Notes: generated from the sequence alone by a model not told the origin. 64,000 bases of DNA from Oceanomicrobium pacificus (GCF_009833495.1 NZ_WUWG01000005.1:247286-311285), one strand, 5' to 3'; shown: positions 1 to 8,963, numbered from the stretch's first letter. Numbers and translations: made by a program.

Positions 1-522
1 CCGCTCCTGAACGCCATCTACGAGTGCCCGATCCCGACCATCTCTGCGGTGAACGGTCCGGCTGCGGGTGCGGGCGCCAACCTCGCGCTGGCCGCCGACG
101 TGGTGATTGCCGCGGAATCGGCGAGTTTCATCCAGGCCTTTGCCCGGATCGGCCTCATCCCCGATGCCGGCGGCACCTACTGGCTGCCGCGGCAGGTGGG
201 TTTTGCCCGCGCCATGGGAGCGGCGCTTTTTGCCGACAAGATCCCGGCGCGTCAGGCGGCCGAGTGGGGGATGATCTGGGAAGCCGTGGCCGATGACGAA
301 TTTGCCGAGACGGTGAAGGCCCGGGCGACGCATCTCGCGGCCGGTCCGACGGTGGCCTACAAGAACATCAAGCGGGCGCTGCGCCAGAGTTATGACAACA
401 GCCTGTCCGACCAGCTGCGGCTGGAGGCGGAATTGCAGGGCAAGGCCGGCAAGACGCGCGATTTTCTGGAGGGCGTCATGGCCTTCATGGAAAAGCGGAC
501 AGCACGCTACGAGGGCCGCTGA
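1..522 (+). CDS. Enoyl-CoA hydratase/isomerase, PaaG-like (5' truncated by window)
   Basis: The reading frame is open from the first base, so the N-terminus lies outside the window; 173 residues remain. This is the C-terminal two thirds of a crotonase-fold enzyme: the oxyanion-hole stretch NGPAAGAGANLALAADVV and the segment LIPDAGGTYWLPRQVG are visible. The Asp in LIPDAGG and the following GTYW resemble PaaG, the ring-epoxide isomerase of aerobic phenylacetate degradation, more than short-chain enoyl-CoA hydratase. A general enoyl-CoA hydratase is the alternative. No other paa gene is visible, because the next gene downstream is glnE. An intrinsic terminator follows 22 bases after the stop. 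Confidence 0.85.
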   Translation, partial: PLLNAIYECPIPTISAVNGPAAGAGANLALAADVVIAAESASFIQAFARIGLIPDAGGTYWLPRQVGFARAMGAALFADKIPARQAAEWGMIWEAVADDEFAETVKARATHLAAGPTVAYKNIKRALRQSYDNSLSDQLRLEAELQGKAGKTRDFLEGVMAFMEKRTARYEGR

Positions 523-544
523 CGCGCGGCACAGACAAGTTGGG

Positions 545-575
545 AAAGGCCCGGACCTGAGCGTCCGGGCCTTTT
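545..575 (+). terminator. Intrinsic terminator after the PaaG-like gene
   Basis: A 12-bp stem (545-556 with 563-574) encloses a 6-base loop and ends in TTTT. It lies 22 bases past the stop and separates this gene from glnE. Confidence 0.8.
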
Positions 576-643
576 GGGTCGTGCAGTTCGACGGGGCGGC
601 ACGCCACGCCAAACGCGCGCTTGACCTGTAGGCGCCAAGCGGC

Positions 644-3478
644 ATGCTCGGGCCCATGAGACTGGCCGATGCGATCACCGAACACCCGATCCCCCACCAT
701 CCCGAGCGGGGGGACGAGGCACGGGCTGCCATTGCGCGCGACCTGCCCGATGGTGCGGATGCGCTCCTGCGGGGCGCGGCGGGCTGCAGCCCCTATCTCG
801 ACGGGTTGATCCGCCGCGAGGCCGACTGGCTCGGCGCCGCGCTGGCGCAGGAGCCCGAGGTGGAAGCGCAAGCGGTGCTGGATGCGATCGGCGGCGACAG
901 CCTGTCGTCCCTCGGGGCATCGCTACGGCAGGCCAAACGGCGGCTCGCGCTCCTGACCGCGCTTTGCGATCTGGGCGGCGTCTGGGACGTGCCGGCGGTG
1001 ACCGGCTGGCTGACGCGGCTGGCCGACCGGGCGGTGGAGGCGAGCCTGGCCCATCTGGTGGGCGCGGCTGTGGCGCGCGGCAAGCTGACCCTGCCCGCGG
1101 GGGAGGGGGAGGACCGGTTCGGCGGGCTCTTTGCCATCGCCATGGGCAAGATGGGCGCCGGGGAATTGAACTATTCGTCCGACATCGACCTGATCCTGCT
1201 CTTTGATGAAAGCCGCTATCCGCCGGAGGATTATGCGCAGGTGCGCACGGCCTTCATCAAGATCGCGCAGGGCATGGTGAAGCTGCTGTCGGAAAACACG
1301 GCGGACGGCTATGTCTTTCGCACCGATCTGCGGCTGCGGCCCGATCCGTCGGTCACGCCGGTTTGTATCGGCGCGGGGCAGGCCGAACGCTATTACGAAT
1401 CCTTCGGGCGGACATGGGAACGCGCGGCTTTCATCAAGGCCCGGATCTGCGCCGGTGACCGGGCGGCGGGGGCGGCTTTCCTGAATGATTTGCAGCCGTT
1501 CATCTGGCGGCGGCATCTCGATTTCGCGGCGATCCAGGATGCCCATGACATGCGGCTGCGCATCCGGGAACATAAGGGGCTGGCCGGCCCGATCACCATT
1601 CCCGGCCATGACATGAAACTCGGCCGTGGCGGGATCCGCGAGATCGAATTTTTCACCCAGACACGGCAGCTGATCTGCGGCGGGCGGGATCCGGACCTGC
1701 GCGCACCCGGCACGCTGGCGGCGCTCGACGCGCTTGTCGGCAAGGGCTGGGTCGCGGGTGCGGACCGCGACCGGCTTCACGCCGCCTATCTGGACCATCG
1801 CCGGATCGAGCACCGGTTGCAGATGCTGGAGGATGCGCAGACCCACGCGATCCCCGAGCCCGAGGAACGGCGGCTGCGGCTCGCACATTTCTGCGGCACT
1901 GACGATCTGGCCGGTTTCGAGGCGGAACTGGCAGCGCGGCTGGCCGAGGTGCACGGGCTGACCGAGCGGTTCTTCACCCCCGACAAGCAGGAGGAGACCG
2001 CGCCGGGCACGCCCGAGGGGCTGGCGCGGTTCGGCTTCGCGCGGCCCGATCTGGCCTTTGCCACGATCGAGAGCTGGCAGGGCCGGCCGGCCCTGCGGGC
2101 CCAGCGCGCGCGGGAGATTTTCAACCGTCTGCTGCCCGGCGTTCTGGAACGGCTCGGCGCGTCGCGCGATCCCGATGCGTCACTGGCGGAGTTCGATGCC
2201 TTCCTGCGCGGCCTGCCTGCCGGGGTGCAGATCCTGTCGCTCTTCGAGGCCAATCCGAGCCTTCTGGACCTGCTGACGGACATTTGCGGGCTGGCGCCAG
2301 AACTGGCGCGCTATCTGGGCCGGAACGCTGGCGTGCTGGAGGCTGTGCTCACCCCCGATTTCTTCGAGCCCCTGCCGGATGCAGCGGCGCTGGAAGCGGA
2401 ATTGCAGGACGAGGTGGCGCAGGCGGGCGATTATGAGCAGGTGCTGGACTTCACGCGCAAGTGGCTGAAAGAAAAGCAGTTTCAGGTGGGCGTTCTGCTC
2501 TTGCGGCAGATATCCGACCCCGGTGAGGCGGCGGGCGCCTATTCCGATCTGGCGGAATGCTGCATCCGCGTGCTCTTGCCCCATGTGTCCGCTCATATCG
2601 CGCGCCGCCACGGGCCGCCGCCCGGGCGCGGGGCGGCCATCCTTGCGATGGGCAAGCTCGGCTCGCGCGAGATGACCGTTTCGTCCGACCTTGATCTGAT
2701 CGTCGTCTATGACGCGGCGGGGGCCGAGCAGTCGGACGGGCCGCGCCCGCTGCCGGTCAGCACCTACTATGCCCGGTGGACCAAGGCGCTCCTGTCCGCG
2801 CTGACCGTGCAGACCGCGGAAGGATCGCTCTACGAGGTGGACATGCGGCTTCGGCCGTCCGGCCAGCAGGGGCCGGTGGCAACATCGCTCGCGGCCTTTG
2901 CCGATTACCAGTGCAACCAGGCCTGGACCTGGGAACATCTGGCGCTGACCCGCGGGCGGGTCGTGGCCGGTGATGACACGCTGGCCGCCGACGTGACCGC
3001 CGCGGCGCGGCACGCGCTGGAGAAGCCGCGCGACCGCGCGGCGGTGCTGGGCGATGTGCGCGAGATGCGGGCGCGACTGGCACAGGCCAATGCGAAGGCT
3101 GCGGGCGATCCGTGGGAGGTGAAGCGCGGTCCGGGGCGGATGCTCGATGTGGAACTGCTGGTCCAGACCGGCGCGCTTCTGCATCCCGCCCATCCGCAGG
3201 GGCAGGCGCGGGATCTGCTGCCGCAACTGGTGGCCTGCGGGTTCCTGAACGGCGCGGAGGCGGAGACATTGGGCGAATCCCTGCGGCTGACCGGCACGTT
3301 GCAGCAGATCCTGCGGCTCGCGCAGCCCGATGGCGGCAATCCCGAGGAGGGTGGACCGGCCTTGCAGGGCCTTCTGCTGCGTGCAACCGGTGCCGCCGAC
3401 ATGGAGGCCCTGCGGACCGGGCTCGGCGCTGCGACGGCGGGCGCCGCGCAGGTCGTCGACCGGGTGTTGCACGGGTGA
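644..3478 (+). CDS. glnE: Glutamine synthetase adenylyltransferase / adenylyl-removing enzyme GlnE
   Basis: Bifunctional cytosolic enzyme that adds AMP to, and removes it from, glutamine synthetase in response to PII and glutamine. The 944-residue length matches the family (E. coli 946). Two nucleotidyltransferase domains are visible: the de-adenylylating N-terminal one with AMGKMGAGELNYSSDIDLIL around residue 166-185 and the adenylylating C-terminal one with AMGKLGSREMTVSSDLDLIV around residue 666. Both keep the GK(M/L)G and DxDL signatures. An in-frame ATG at 656 (MRLADAI) is an equally plausible start. No PII or ntr gene is adjacent. Confidence 0.95.
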   Translation: MLGPMRLADAITEHPIPHHPERGDEARAAIARDLPDGADALLRGAAGCSPYLDGLIRREADWLGAALAQEPEVEAQAVLDAIGGDSLSSLGASLRQAKRRLALLTALCDLGGVWDVPAVTGWLTRLADRAVEASLAHLVGAAVARGKLTLPAGEGEDRFGGLFAIAMGKMGAGELNYSSDIDLILLFDESRYPPEDYAQVRTAFIKIAQGMVKLLSENTADGYVFRTDLRLRPDPSVTPVCIGAGQAERYYESFGRTWERAAFIKARICAGDRAAGAAFLNDLQPFIWRRHLDFAAIQDAHDMRLRIREHKGLAGPITIPGHDMKLGRGGIREIEFFTQTRQLICGGRDPDLRAPGTLAALDALVGKGWVAGADRDRLHAAYLDHRRIEHRLQMLEDAQTHAIPEPEERRLRLAHFCGTDDLAGFEAELAARLAEVHGLTERFFTPDKQEETAPGTPEGLARFGFARPDLAFATIESWQGRPALRAQRAREIFNRLLPGVLERLGASRDPDASLAEFDAFLRGLPAGVQILSLFEANPSLLDLLTDICGLAPELARYLGRNAGVLEAVLTPDFFEPLPDAAALEAELQDEVAQAGDYEQVLDFTRKWLKEKQFQVGVLLLRQISDPGEAAGAYSDLAECCIRVLLPHVSAHIARRHGPPPGRGAAILAMGKLGSREMTVSSDLDLIVVYDAAGAEQSDGPRPLPVSTYYARWTKALLSALTVQTAEGSLYEVDMRLRPSGQQGPVATSLAAFADYQCNQAWTWEHLALTRGRVVAGDDTLAADVTAAARHALEKPRDRAAVLGDVREMRARLAQANAKAAGDPWEVKRGPGRMLDVELLVQTGALLHPAHPQGQARDLLPQLVACGFLNGAEAETLGESLRLTGTLQQILRLAQPDGGNPEEGGPALQGLLLRATGAADMEALRTGLGAATAGAAQVVDRVLHG

Positions 3479-3514
3479 CGCGCCGCGCACCGGAGTCGCG
3501 CCGCGATCTTTTTC

Positions 3515-3543
3515 TTGCCGCAATTAGATGATCTTTTTACGAT
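3515..3543 (+). promoter_or_regulatory. Candidate sigma-70 promoter for the metallophosphoesterase
   Basis: TTGCCG (3515-3520) and TACGAT (3538-3543) are separated by 17 bp inside a strikingly AT-rich pocket that also holds two GATCTTTTT copies 25 bp apart (3505 and 3530). Transcription would start near 3550, about 210 bases before the next start codon. Confidence 0.45.
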
Positions 3544-3549
3544 AAATCT

Positions 3550-3760
3550 TTGTGTCTGCGCCTTTTTTCGGCGTGACGGATGCCGGTTCGGCCACCAGAT
3601 GCTCCTGTTTCGCGAAACGGAACCACAGGATATGGTGTGCGGTCCGGCGCCGGACCTGTGGCTTGGAGGCCCGTTTTGAGTGTGAGTGTGTGGCTTTTGG
3701 GGAGTGGAGATGCGCCGGTGATGCGCCGCCCGACCCCGCGCGACCGGTGGCGGTGACGCG
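3550..3760 (+). other. Long non-coding leader with two perfect palindromes
   Basis: No convincing gene is present between glnE and the phosphoesterase. The stretch contains TTTCGCGAAA (3608-3617) and the 16-bp palindrome GGTCCGGCGCCGGACC (3641-3656), the latter able to form a 6-bp RNA hairpin, then a G/T-rich run (about 3675-3710). It may be a structured 5' leader; its function is unknown. Confidence 0.4.
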
Positions 3761-4627
3761 ATGGCCTGGATTCTCCTGCTTCTGATCCTCCTGTTTCTGG
3801 TCTGGTCCTTCTGGATCGAGCCGCGCTGGCTGCGCATCCGCAGCTACGAGGTCGCGATCGACGGGCTCACCAAGCCGCTAACCGCGGTCGTCGTGTCGGA
3901 TCTGCAGCCCAACACACTCCACTGGGACACGGACCGGCTGCGCCGCGCCTTCCGGCGGGTGCAGGGGTTCGAGCCGCATGTCGTCTTCTGGCTCGGGGAT
4001 TATTACAACGCGCCGATGGGTCGGACGAAACGGTTCCTCGACCGGTTTCCGCGCCTGAAACGCCGCGTGTTGCGCCATCTGCCGGTGATGGAGGAGATCG
4101 CCTACGAGATGAGCAGCATCAAGGCCCCGATGGGGCAGGTGGCGGTGCTGGGCGCACATGACTGGGCCTGGTCGGGCGACCGCGTCCGCGAGGAACTGGA
4201 AGATGTCGGTATCACGGTGCTGGAGGACGAGCTTGTCGTCCTGCGCGACCCGGAGTCGGGGCAGGCGCTGCAGGTCATCGGCTATAATGACATCTCGTCG
4301 GGGCGGGAGCCCGATTTCGACCGGCTGCACGCGATGGTCGATCCGGTCCTGCCGCAGGTGGCGCTCACCCATTCGCCCGATGCCTTTCCCGCCGCGCGGG
4401 GCGGGCCGAAACTGGTGCTGGCCGGCCAGTCGCACGGGGGGCAGGTCAATCTGCCCTTCATCGGACCCCTGCGCTTGCCAATGCAGCACAAGGCGTTCGA
4501 CAAGGGCTGGTTTTCCGACGGGCGGCGGCGGCTCTTCGTGACCTCGGGGATCGGCACGTCTTTCCCGCCAATGCGCTTCCGTGTGCGGCCGGAAATCATT
4601 GTGCTGGATCTGGTTCCGCCCTATTGA
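3761..4627 (+). CDS. Membrane-anchored metallophosphoesterase-like protein with degenerate metal site
   Basis: 288 residues: an N-terminal membrane anchor (about residues 2-19) followed by a calcineurin-like phosphoesterase fold of the YkuE/YaeI type, so the catalytic part would face the periplasm. Family motifs are recognisable but altered. DxH is D47-L-Q49, GD is intact (D80), GNHD is G-A132-H-D, the isolated His is kept (H204), and GHTHGGQ is G-Q223-S-H225-GGQ. Three of seven expected metal ligands are therefore replaced. The protein may be a pseudoenzyme or bind metal differently. The start ATG at 3761 has no strong ribosome site. It may be co-transcribed with the small gene 31 bases downstream. 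Confidence 0.75.
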   Translation: MAWILLLLILLFLVWSFWIEPRWLRIRSYEVAIDGLTKPLTAVVVSDLQPNTLHWDTDRLRRAFRRVQGFEPHVVFWLGDYYNAPMGRTKRFLDRFPRLKRRVLRHLPVMEEIAYEMSSIKAPMGQVAVLGAHDWAWSGDRVREELEDVGITVLEDELVVLRDPESGQALQVIGYNDISSGREPDFDRLHAMVDPVLPQVALTHSPDAFPAARGGPKLVLAGQSHGGQVNLPFIGPLRLPMQHKAFDKGWFSDGRRRLFVTSGIGTSFPPMRFRVRPEIIVLDLVPPY

Positions 4628-4658
4628 ACCGGGCGACCTTCCAGAGCACGGACCCGTC

Positions 4659-4928
4659 ATGACCAAGAGCGATCCATCCGATCCGCGCGGCCTGATCCGC
4701 GAAGCCTTCCGCATCGAGGGCATCACGGAAGCGGATTGCCGGACGATCTTCTTCGACTGGGCGCTCGGGATGGAGCCGGAGACTGTGAAGGGTCATCTGA
4801 ACCTGCTGATCGCGCGCTACGCGGCAGAGCCGGCGGACCATCCGATGCAGGCCGTCTTGCGCGAGGGGCAGGCGGGGGCCGCCGCGCCGAAGCGGCGCGG
4901 CGGGCGGCGCAGGATTACGCCCGGCTGA
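4659..4928 (+). CDS. Conserved small hypothetical protein
   Basis: 89 residues with an acidic helical core containing GITEADCRTIFFDWALGM and a strongly basic C-terminus (PKRRGGRRR). The ATG at 4659 is preferred over upstream in-frame codons, because those lie inside the phosphoesterase gene and the protein pattern begins at MTKSDPSDP. I recognise the pattern as a small uncharacterised protein of Rhodobacteraceae but know no function. The last 14 bases overlap the convergent M20 peptidase gene. The basic tail could bind nucleic acid or the ribosome; that is speculation. Confidence 0.65.
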   Translation: MTKSDPSDPRGLIREAFRIEGITEADCRTIFFDWALGMEPETVKGHLNLLIARYAAEPADHPMQAVLREGQAGAAAPKRRGGRRRITPG

Positions 4929-6297
4929 GTGCGTCGAGCACCCGGGCCCAGCTGCGGATGCCCTTGGTAAAGCTCGTCAGGCTGTATTTCTCGTTCGGTG
5001 AATGGATCTGGTCATCGTCCAGACCGAAGCCGATCAGCACCGAATCCATTCCTAGGATGCGGCGGAAATGGCCGACGATCGGGATCGAGCCGCCGGAGCC
5101 GACAAAGACCGCCGGGTTCGGCCATTCGTCGCTGAGCGCGTCGCGGGCCAGTGCGAATTCCGGCGCATCGACGGGCATTGTGGTCGCGGGCGAGCAATCT
5201 TTCGATTTCCACGCGACCGAACAGTCGGCGGGCAGGGCAGATTCGACGTAAGACTTGAACGCGGCCTGAATGGCGTTCGGGTCCTGATCGCCGACCAGCC
5301 GGAAGGTGACCTTGGCGCTTGCCTCGCTCGGCAGCACGGTCTTGAAGCCTGCGCCTGTGTAGCCGCCCCAGATGCCGTTGACCTCGAATGTCGGGCGGGC
5401 CCAGATCTGTTCGAGCGCGGAATAGCCCTCTTCGCCTGCGGGAACCGAGAGGCCGACCGCACCGAGAAACGCATCCGCGTCGAAATCGAGGCTGTCCCAC
5501 TGGGCCTTGATCTCGTCCGACAGGTCCGGCACCCCGTCATAGAAGCCGGGAAGCGTCACGCGGCCGGTCTCGTCATGCATGTCGGCGAGAATACGCGTCA
5601 GAACCCGGATCGGGTTGCGGGCAGGGCCGCCGAACATGCCCGAATGCAGGTCTTTCGACGGGCCGGTGATGGTCAGTTCCTCGCCCACCATGCCGCGCAG
5701 CATGGTGCTGATGGCGGGGGTGTCCTTGTCCCACATGCCGGTGTCGCAGACGAGCGCGATATCGGCTTTCAACTCGTCGGCATTGTCCGTCAGGAACGGG
5801 ACGAGCGAGGGGGAGCCGCTTTCCTCCTCCCCTTCGAAAAGGATCGAGACGCGGGCCGGCAGGCTGCCGGTGACGGCCTTCCATGCGCGGCAGGCCTCGA
5901 TGAAGGTCATCAGCTGACCCTTGTCGTCGGACGCGCCACGGGCGCGGATCACCGGCCCGTCGGGCGTCTCGTCGATGCGGGGATCGAAGGGTGCACTGTC
6001 CCAGAGGTCGAGCGGGTCTACGGGCTGCACGTCATAGTGGCCGTAGAAGAGCAGAGCCTTGCCATCCTCCGCGCCGCCATGGCCGACGACCATCGGGTGA
6101 CCCGGCGTGTCGCGGCGGCTGGCCTCGAACCCGATCGACGCGAGATCGTCCACCAGCCAGTCGGCGGCGGCGCGGCAGGCGTCCTTGTAGGCCGGATCGG
6201 TCGAGATGCTCTCGATCCGCAGAAGATCGAAGAGCCGCGCGACGGCATTGTCGCGGTCGGCATCGATATGGGCGAGGACGGCGTCGAGATGGGACAT
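4915..6297 (-). CDS. M20 family metallopeptidase (dipeptidase)
   Basis: 460 residues, cytosolic, no signal peptide. M20 metal-binding motifs are in order: GHYDVQP (H87, D89) near the start, a DDKGQ segment, EGEEESGS with the catalytic Glu, and the DTGMWD aspartate in the second half of the catalytic domain, with the dimerisation lid between. The length and the DVQPVDPLDLW pattern fit the dipeptidase subgroup related to carnosinase/CPG2 (dipeptidase PepV-like), which hydrolyses dipeptides or N-acyl amino acids. The true substrate cannot be told from sequence. Convergent with the small gene upstream in coordinates; the start ATG is at 6297. Confidence 0.88.
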   Translation of the reverse strand: MSHLDAVLAHIDADRDNAVARLFDLLRIESISTDPAYKDACRAAADWLVDDLASIGFEASRRDTPGHPMVVGHGGAEDGKALLFYGHYDVQPVDPLDLWDSAPFDPRIDETPDGPVIRARGASDDKGQLMTFIEACRAWKAVTGSLPARVSILFEGEEESGSPSLVPFLTDNADELKADIALVCDTGMWDKDTPAISTMLRGMVGEELTITGPSKDLHSGMFGGPARNPIRVLTRILADMHDETGRVTLPGFYDGVPDLSDEIKAQWDSLDFDADAFLGAVGLSVPAGEEGYSALEQIWARPTFEVNGIWGGYTGAGFKTVLPSEASAKVTFRLVGDQDPNAIQAAFKSYVESALPADCSVAWKSKDCSPATTMPVDAPEFALARDALSDEWPNPAVFVGSGGSIPIVGHFRRILGMDSVLIGFGLDDDQIHSPNEKYSLTSFTKGIRSWARVLDALSRA

Positions 6298-6421
6298 GGG
6301 CTGGCGCTCCTGAAAATGAGGGAGATTCGCCGCGACCCTATCACCCGGTCAGGGGCAGTTAAATGCCGCCCGGATGGTGGGGCGGAGGGCAGCAGGGCCG
6401 CCAACCGCCTGGTGGTTGCGA

Positions 6422-6607
6422 TCAGAAGATCGACACGCCGACGCCGACATGCGGCGACAGGTAAAGCCCGTCGCTGCCGAAGGAGGCGCCGACCGAGACG
6501 CCCGCATAGGGCGAGCAGGCAACGAGGATGGCCGCTGCGAGGCCGAGGCCCGCCAGCATTGCGATGCGGCGGCCGGTGTCGGTTCTGTTTGTCATGATCC
6601 GGTTCAT
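6422..6607 (-). CDS. Small putative lipoprotein
   Basis: 61 residues. A positively charged start (MNRIMTNRTDTGRR) is followed by a hydrophobic stretch and the lipobox LVAC (Cys31), then a glycine-rich segment SPYAGVSVGASFGSDG. The ATG at 6607 is chosen because AGGAGA lies 6 bases upstream, even though the frame stays open further 5'. It starts one base after the stop of the VOC lipoprotein gene, so the two are probably co-transcribed. The Gly/Val-rich mature part suggests a short outer-membrane-associated peptide; no function is assigned. Confidence 0.65.
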   Translation of the reverse strand: MNRIMTNRTDTGRRIAMLAGLGLAAAILVACSPYAGVSVGASFGSDGLYLSPHVGVGVSIF

Positions 6608-6608
6608 G

Positions 6609-7454
6609 TCATTTCTCCTGCCGCAGGATGACGCCGCCACCCCATTTGTCCGCGATGACCGCGACGGTGCCGCCGCCCGGACCGTCGGTCGGTTCGGCCA
6701 GCACGCGCCCGCCCAGTTCCAGTGCGCGCGCAGCCGTGGCGGCCGCGTCGGCGACATGGACATAGTTGACCCAGGTTGCGGGCACGGCCTCGCTCGGCCG
6801 GTCGACGAGCCCGAAGGCCGGTGTGTCGCCCGATTTCATGTGCAGGTAGGACACGCCGCCGATCTGCCGCGTGGCGGGCACGGTGCCGGTCACCATCGCA
6901 TAGAAGGGCGCGACGGCGGTCTTGTCGAGGCTCCAGACCTCCGACCAGCCCCAGAAACCTGGTTTCTCGGGCAGGTCGGCCGGGTCTCCGGTGGCGGAGC
7001 GCACGACGCCGAACGTGGCACCGTCCGGGTCGCGCAGGAGCGCGCCGCGCCCGCGGGCGCCGAGATCCTCCGGCCCTAGGAGCGCGGTCGCGCCGTTGCC
7101 GGTGGCGCGTGCCACGGCCCCGTCCACATTGTTGACCGAGACGAGCGGCAGCCAGTAATTGTCATCCGTCGCATCGGAATTGGCGATCCCGCCGATGGCG
7201 ATCCCGTCCTTCAGGATCAGGCTGTACCCGTCGCCCGCGACGCGGATGTCCCAGCCGAAAAGCTGGCCGTAAAACTCGCTGGCGCCGGCCACATCGGGGG
7301 TGATGAGGTCGCGCCAGACCACCTGTCCGGGGCGGTAGTCGCCGCTCGACGAGATGGCCGGCATCTCGACATCGGCGGAACATGCCGCGAGCAGGCCTGC
7401 CGCGAGGGTCAGGCCGATCATGGATCTTCGGGATAGGGACTTCAGACGGGTCAT
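6609..7454 (-). CDS. Exported lipoprotein with two VOC (glyoxalase-fold) domains
   Basis: 281 residues. The N-terminus has SRRSMIG, a hydrophobic run and the lipobox LLAAC, consistent with a lipoprotein and possibly Tat export. The mature part contains two vicinal-oxygen-chelate modules, one beginning near WRDLITPDVAGASEFYGQLF and one near WGWSEVWSLDKTAVAPFYAM. VOC proteins include glyoxalases, dioxygenases and antibiotic-binding proteins; most are cytosolic, so a lipid-anchored copy is unusual. Its ligand is unknown. It is followed, with one base between, by the 61-residue lipoprotein. Confidence 0.8.
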   Translation of the reverse strand: MTRLKSLSRRSMIGLTLAAGLLAACSADVEMPAISSSGDYRPGQVVWRDLITPDVAGASEFYGQLFGWDIRVAGDGYSLILKDGIAIGGIANSDATDDNYWLPLVSVNNVDGAVARATGNGATALLGPEDLGARGRGALLRDPDGATFGVVRSATGDPADLPEKPGFWGWSEVWSLDKTAVAPFYAMVTGTVPATRQIGGVSYLHMKSGDTPAFGLVDRPSEAVPATWVNYVHVADAAATAARALELGGRVLAEPTDGPGGGTVAVIADKWGGGVILRQEK

Positions 7455-7641
7455 CGACAGCTCCTGCCATTGATTTTCTTCAACTTAGGTCAGGACCGGC
7501 AGACCGCGCAAGCGTGCGACCGCGCCGATGGCGGTCGCCGGCCGGTCGGTTTGGGGATGACCTCGGGGCAGGGGCTGTTATGATGTGCTGCAACATGGGA
7601 ATGCCCCCGCGAGAGGCGGGTGCCAGACAAGGGGAACAGGG

Positions 7642-7920
7642 ATGCGAATTGTCCTGATTGCCGCGGTCGCGATGGGTCTGACGGCCTGTGCGGAGCAAAT
7701 GCAGAATCGCCAGGTGGTCCTCGATCCGAGCCGTGCCGCACCGGCACCGACGCAGCTGGAGGCCAGCCTTGGCCTGCGGCCCGAGGAATGGGGGCAATAT
7801 TCGCTCCAGCAGCTCAACCAGATCAAGTTCATCCAGGACAATCCGAGCCTGAGCCAGTCGCAGAAGCGGCAGCGCATCGCGCATGCCAAGCGCTACGAGC
7901 CCATCGGCATCACCTTCTGA
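7642..7920 (+). CDS. Small lipoprotein of unknown function
   Basis: 92 residues: a signal peptide with lipobox LTAC (Cys15) and a mature Gln-rich helical region (LQQLNQIKFIQDNPSLSQSQKRQRIA). The ATG at 7642 follows an AACAGGG ribosome site and gives a compact lipoprotein signal; upstream in-frame Met codons would put a hydrophilic tail before it. It is divergent from the VOC lipoprotein across a 187-base intergenic region and precedes fabD by 93 bases. I do not recognise a named family. Confidence 0.7.
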   Translation: MRIVLIAAVAMGLTACAEQMQNRQVVLDPSRAAPAPTQLEASLGLRPEEWGQYSLQQLNQIKFIQDNPSLSQSQKRQRIAHAKRYEPIGITF

Positions 7921-8013
7921 CCGGCCTGCCGCCCCGGTGTCGCCCCGCGCGGCGCTGCGGCGGCGTCCGATCCCCCCGACACAAGCATGAAGACCAGCGT
8001 GACAGGAGAGACT

Positions 8014-8952
8014 ATGACGCGCGCATTCCTTTTTCCCGGACAAGGCGCACAAGCCATCGGCATGGGCCGTGATCTGGCCGAGCGCTACCCGCAGGCACAG
8101 GCCGTGTTCGACGCGGTGGACGCGGCGCTTGGCGAAAAGCTGTCGGCGCTGATCTGGGAGGGCGAGATCGAGGAACTGACCCTGACCGCCAATGCCCAGC
8201 CGGCCCTGATGGCGACCTCTCTGGCGGCCATGGCGGCACTGAAGGCCGAAGGGGTCGAAGTGACGGCGGCGCAATGCGTGGCGGGCCATTCTTTGGGCGA
8301 ATATTCGGCGCTCTGTGCGGCCGGTGCCATTTCGCTGGAGGATACGGCGCGGCTGCTGCGGACGCGCGGATCGGCGATGCAGGAAGCCGTGCCGGTCGGT
8401 GTCGGCGCCATGGCCGCAATCCTCGGGCTCGACTTCGATGCGGTGCGCGGCGTGGCCGAAGAGGCCGCGCAGGGCGAGGTCTGCCAGGCGGCGAATGACA
8501 ATGATCCGGGGCAGGTTGTTGTCTCGGGCCACAAGGCGGCGGTCGAGCGGGCGGTCGAGATCGCCAAGGAAAAGGGGGCGCGGCGGGCGCTGCTGCTGCC
8601 GGTGAGCGCGCCGTTCCATTGCGCGCTGATGGAACCGGCGGCTCGGGTCATGGCCGAGGCGCTGGCGGCCGTCGAGATCAAGGCTCCTGCGGTGCCGGTG
8701 GTGCTGAACGTGTCGGCCGAGCCGACGCAGGACACGGACCTGATCCGCAATTTCCTTGTCGATCAGGTGACCGGATCGGTGCGCTGGCGCGAATCCGTGG
8801 CCCGCATGGCGGCTGACGGGGTGACGGAAACCTGGGAAATCGGTGCCGGAAAGGCGCTGTCGGGCATGGTGAAACGGATCGACCGGTCGCTGGAGACACG
8901 GGCCGTGAACACTGCCGATGATGTGAAAGCCGCCGCAGAAGCGCTGGCCTGA
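8014..8952 (+). CDS. fabD: Malonyl-CoA:ACP transacylase FabD
   Basis: 312 residues, cytosolic. Transfers malonyl from CoA to acyl carrier protein, the committed loading step of type II fatty-acid synthesis. The N-terminal FLFPGQGAQ and the nucleophile elbow GHSLGEYSA (Ser93) are both intact, as is the later PVSAPFHC segment with the catalytic His. ATG 8014 follows AGGAGAG. It is first in fabD-fabG-acpP-fabF; fabG begins 11 bases after its stop. Confidence 0.96.
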   Translation: MTRAFLFPGQGAQAIGMGRDLAERYPQAQAVFDAVDAALGEKLSALIWEGEIEELTLTANAQPALMATSLAAMAALKAEGVEVTAAQCVAGHSLGEYSALCAAGAISLEDTARLLRTRGSAMQEAVPVGVGAMAAILGLDFDAVRGVAEEAAQGEVCQAANDNDPGQVVVSGHKAAVERAVEIAKEKGARRALLLPVSAPFHCALMEPAARVMAEALAAVEIKAPAVPVVLNVSAEPTQDTDLIRNFLVDQVTGSVRWRESVARMAADGVTETWEIGAGKALSGMVKRIDRSLETRAVNTADDVKAAAEALA

Positions 8953-8963
8953 GGGAGAGAGAG

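Noticed and set aside
3552..3785. 77-residue ORF in the glnE-phosphoesterase gap
   Set aside because: No ribosome site, no plausible domain, and it overlaps the next gene; the region looks like a leader.
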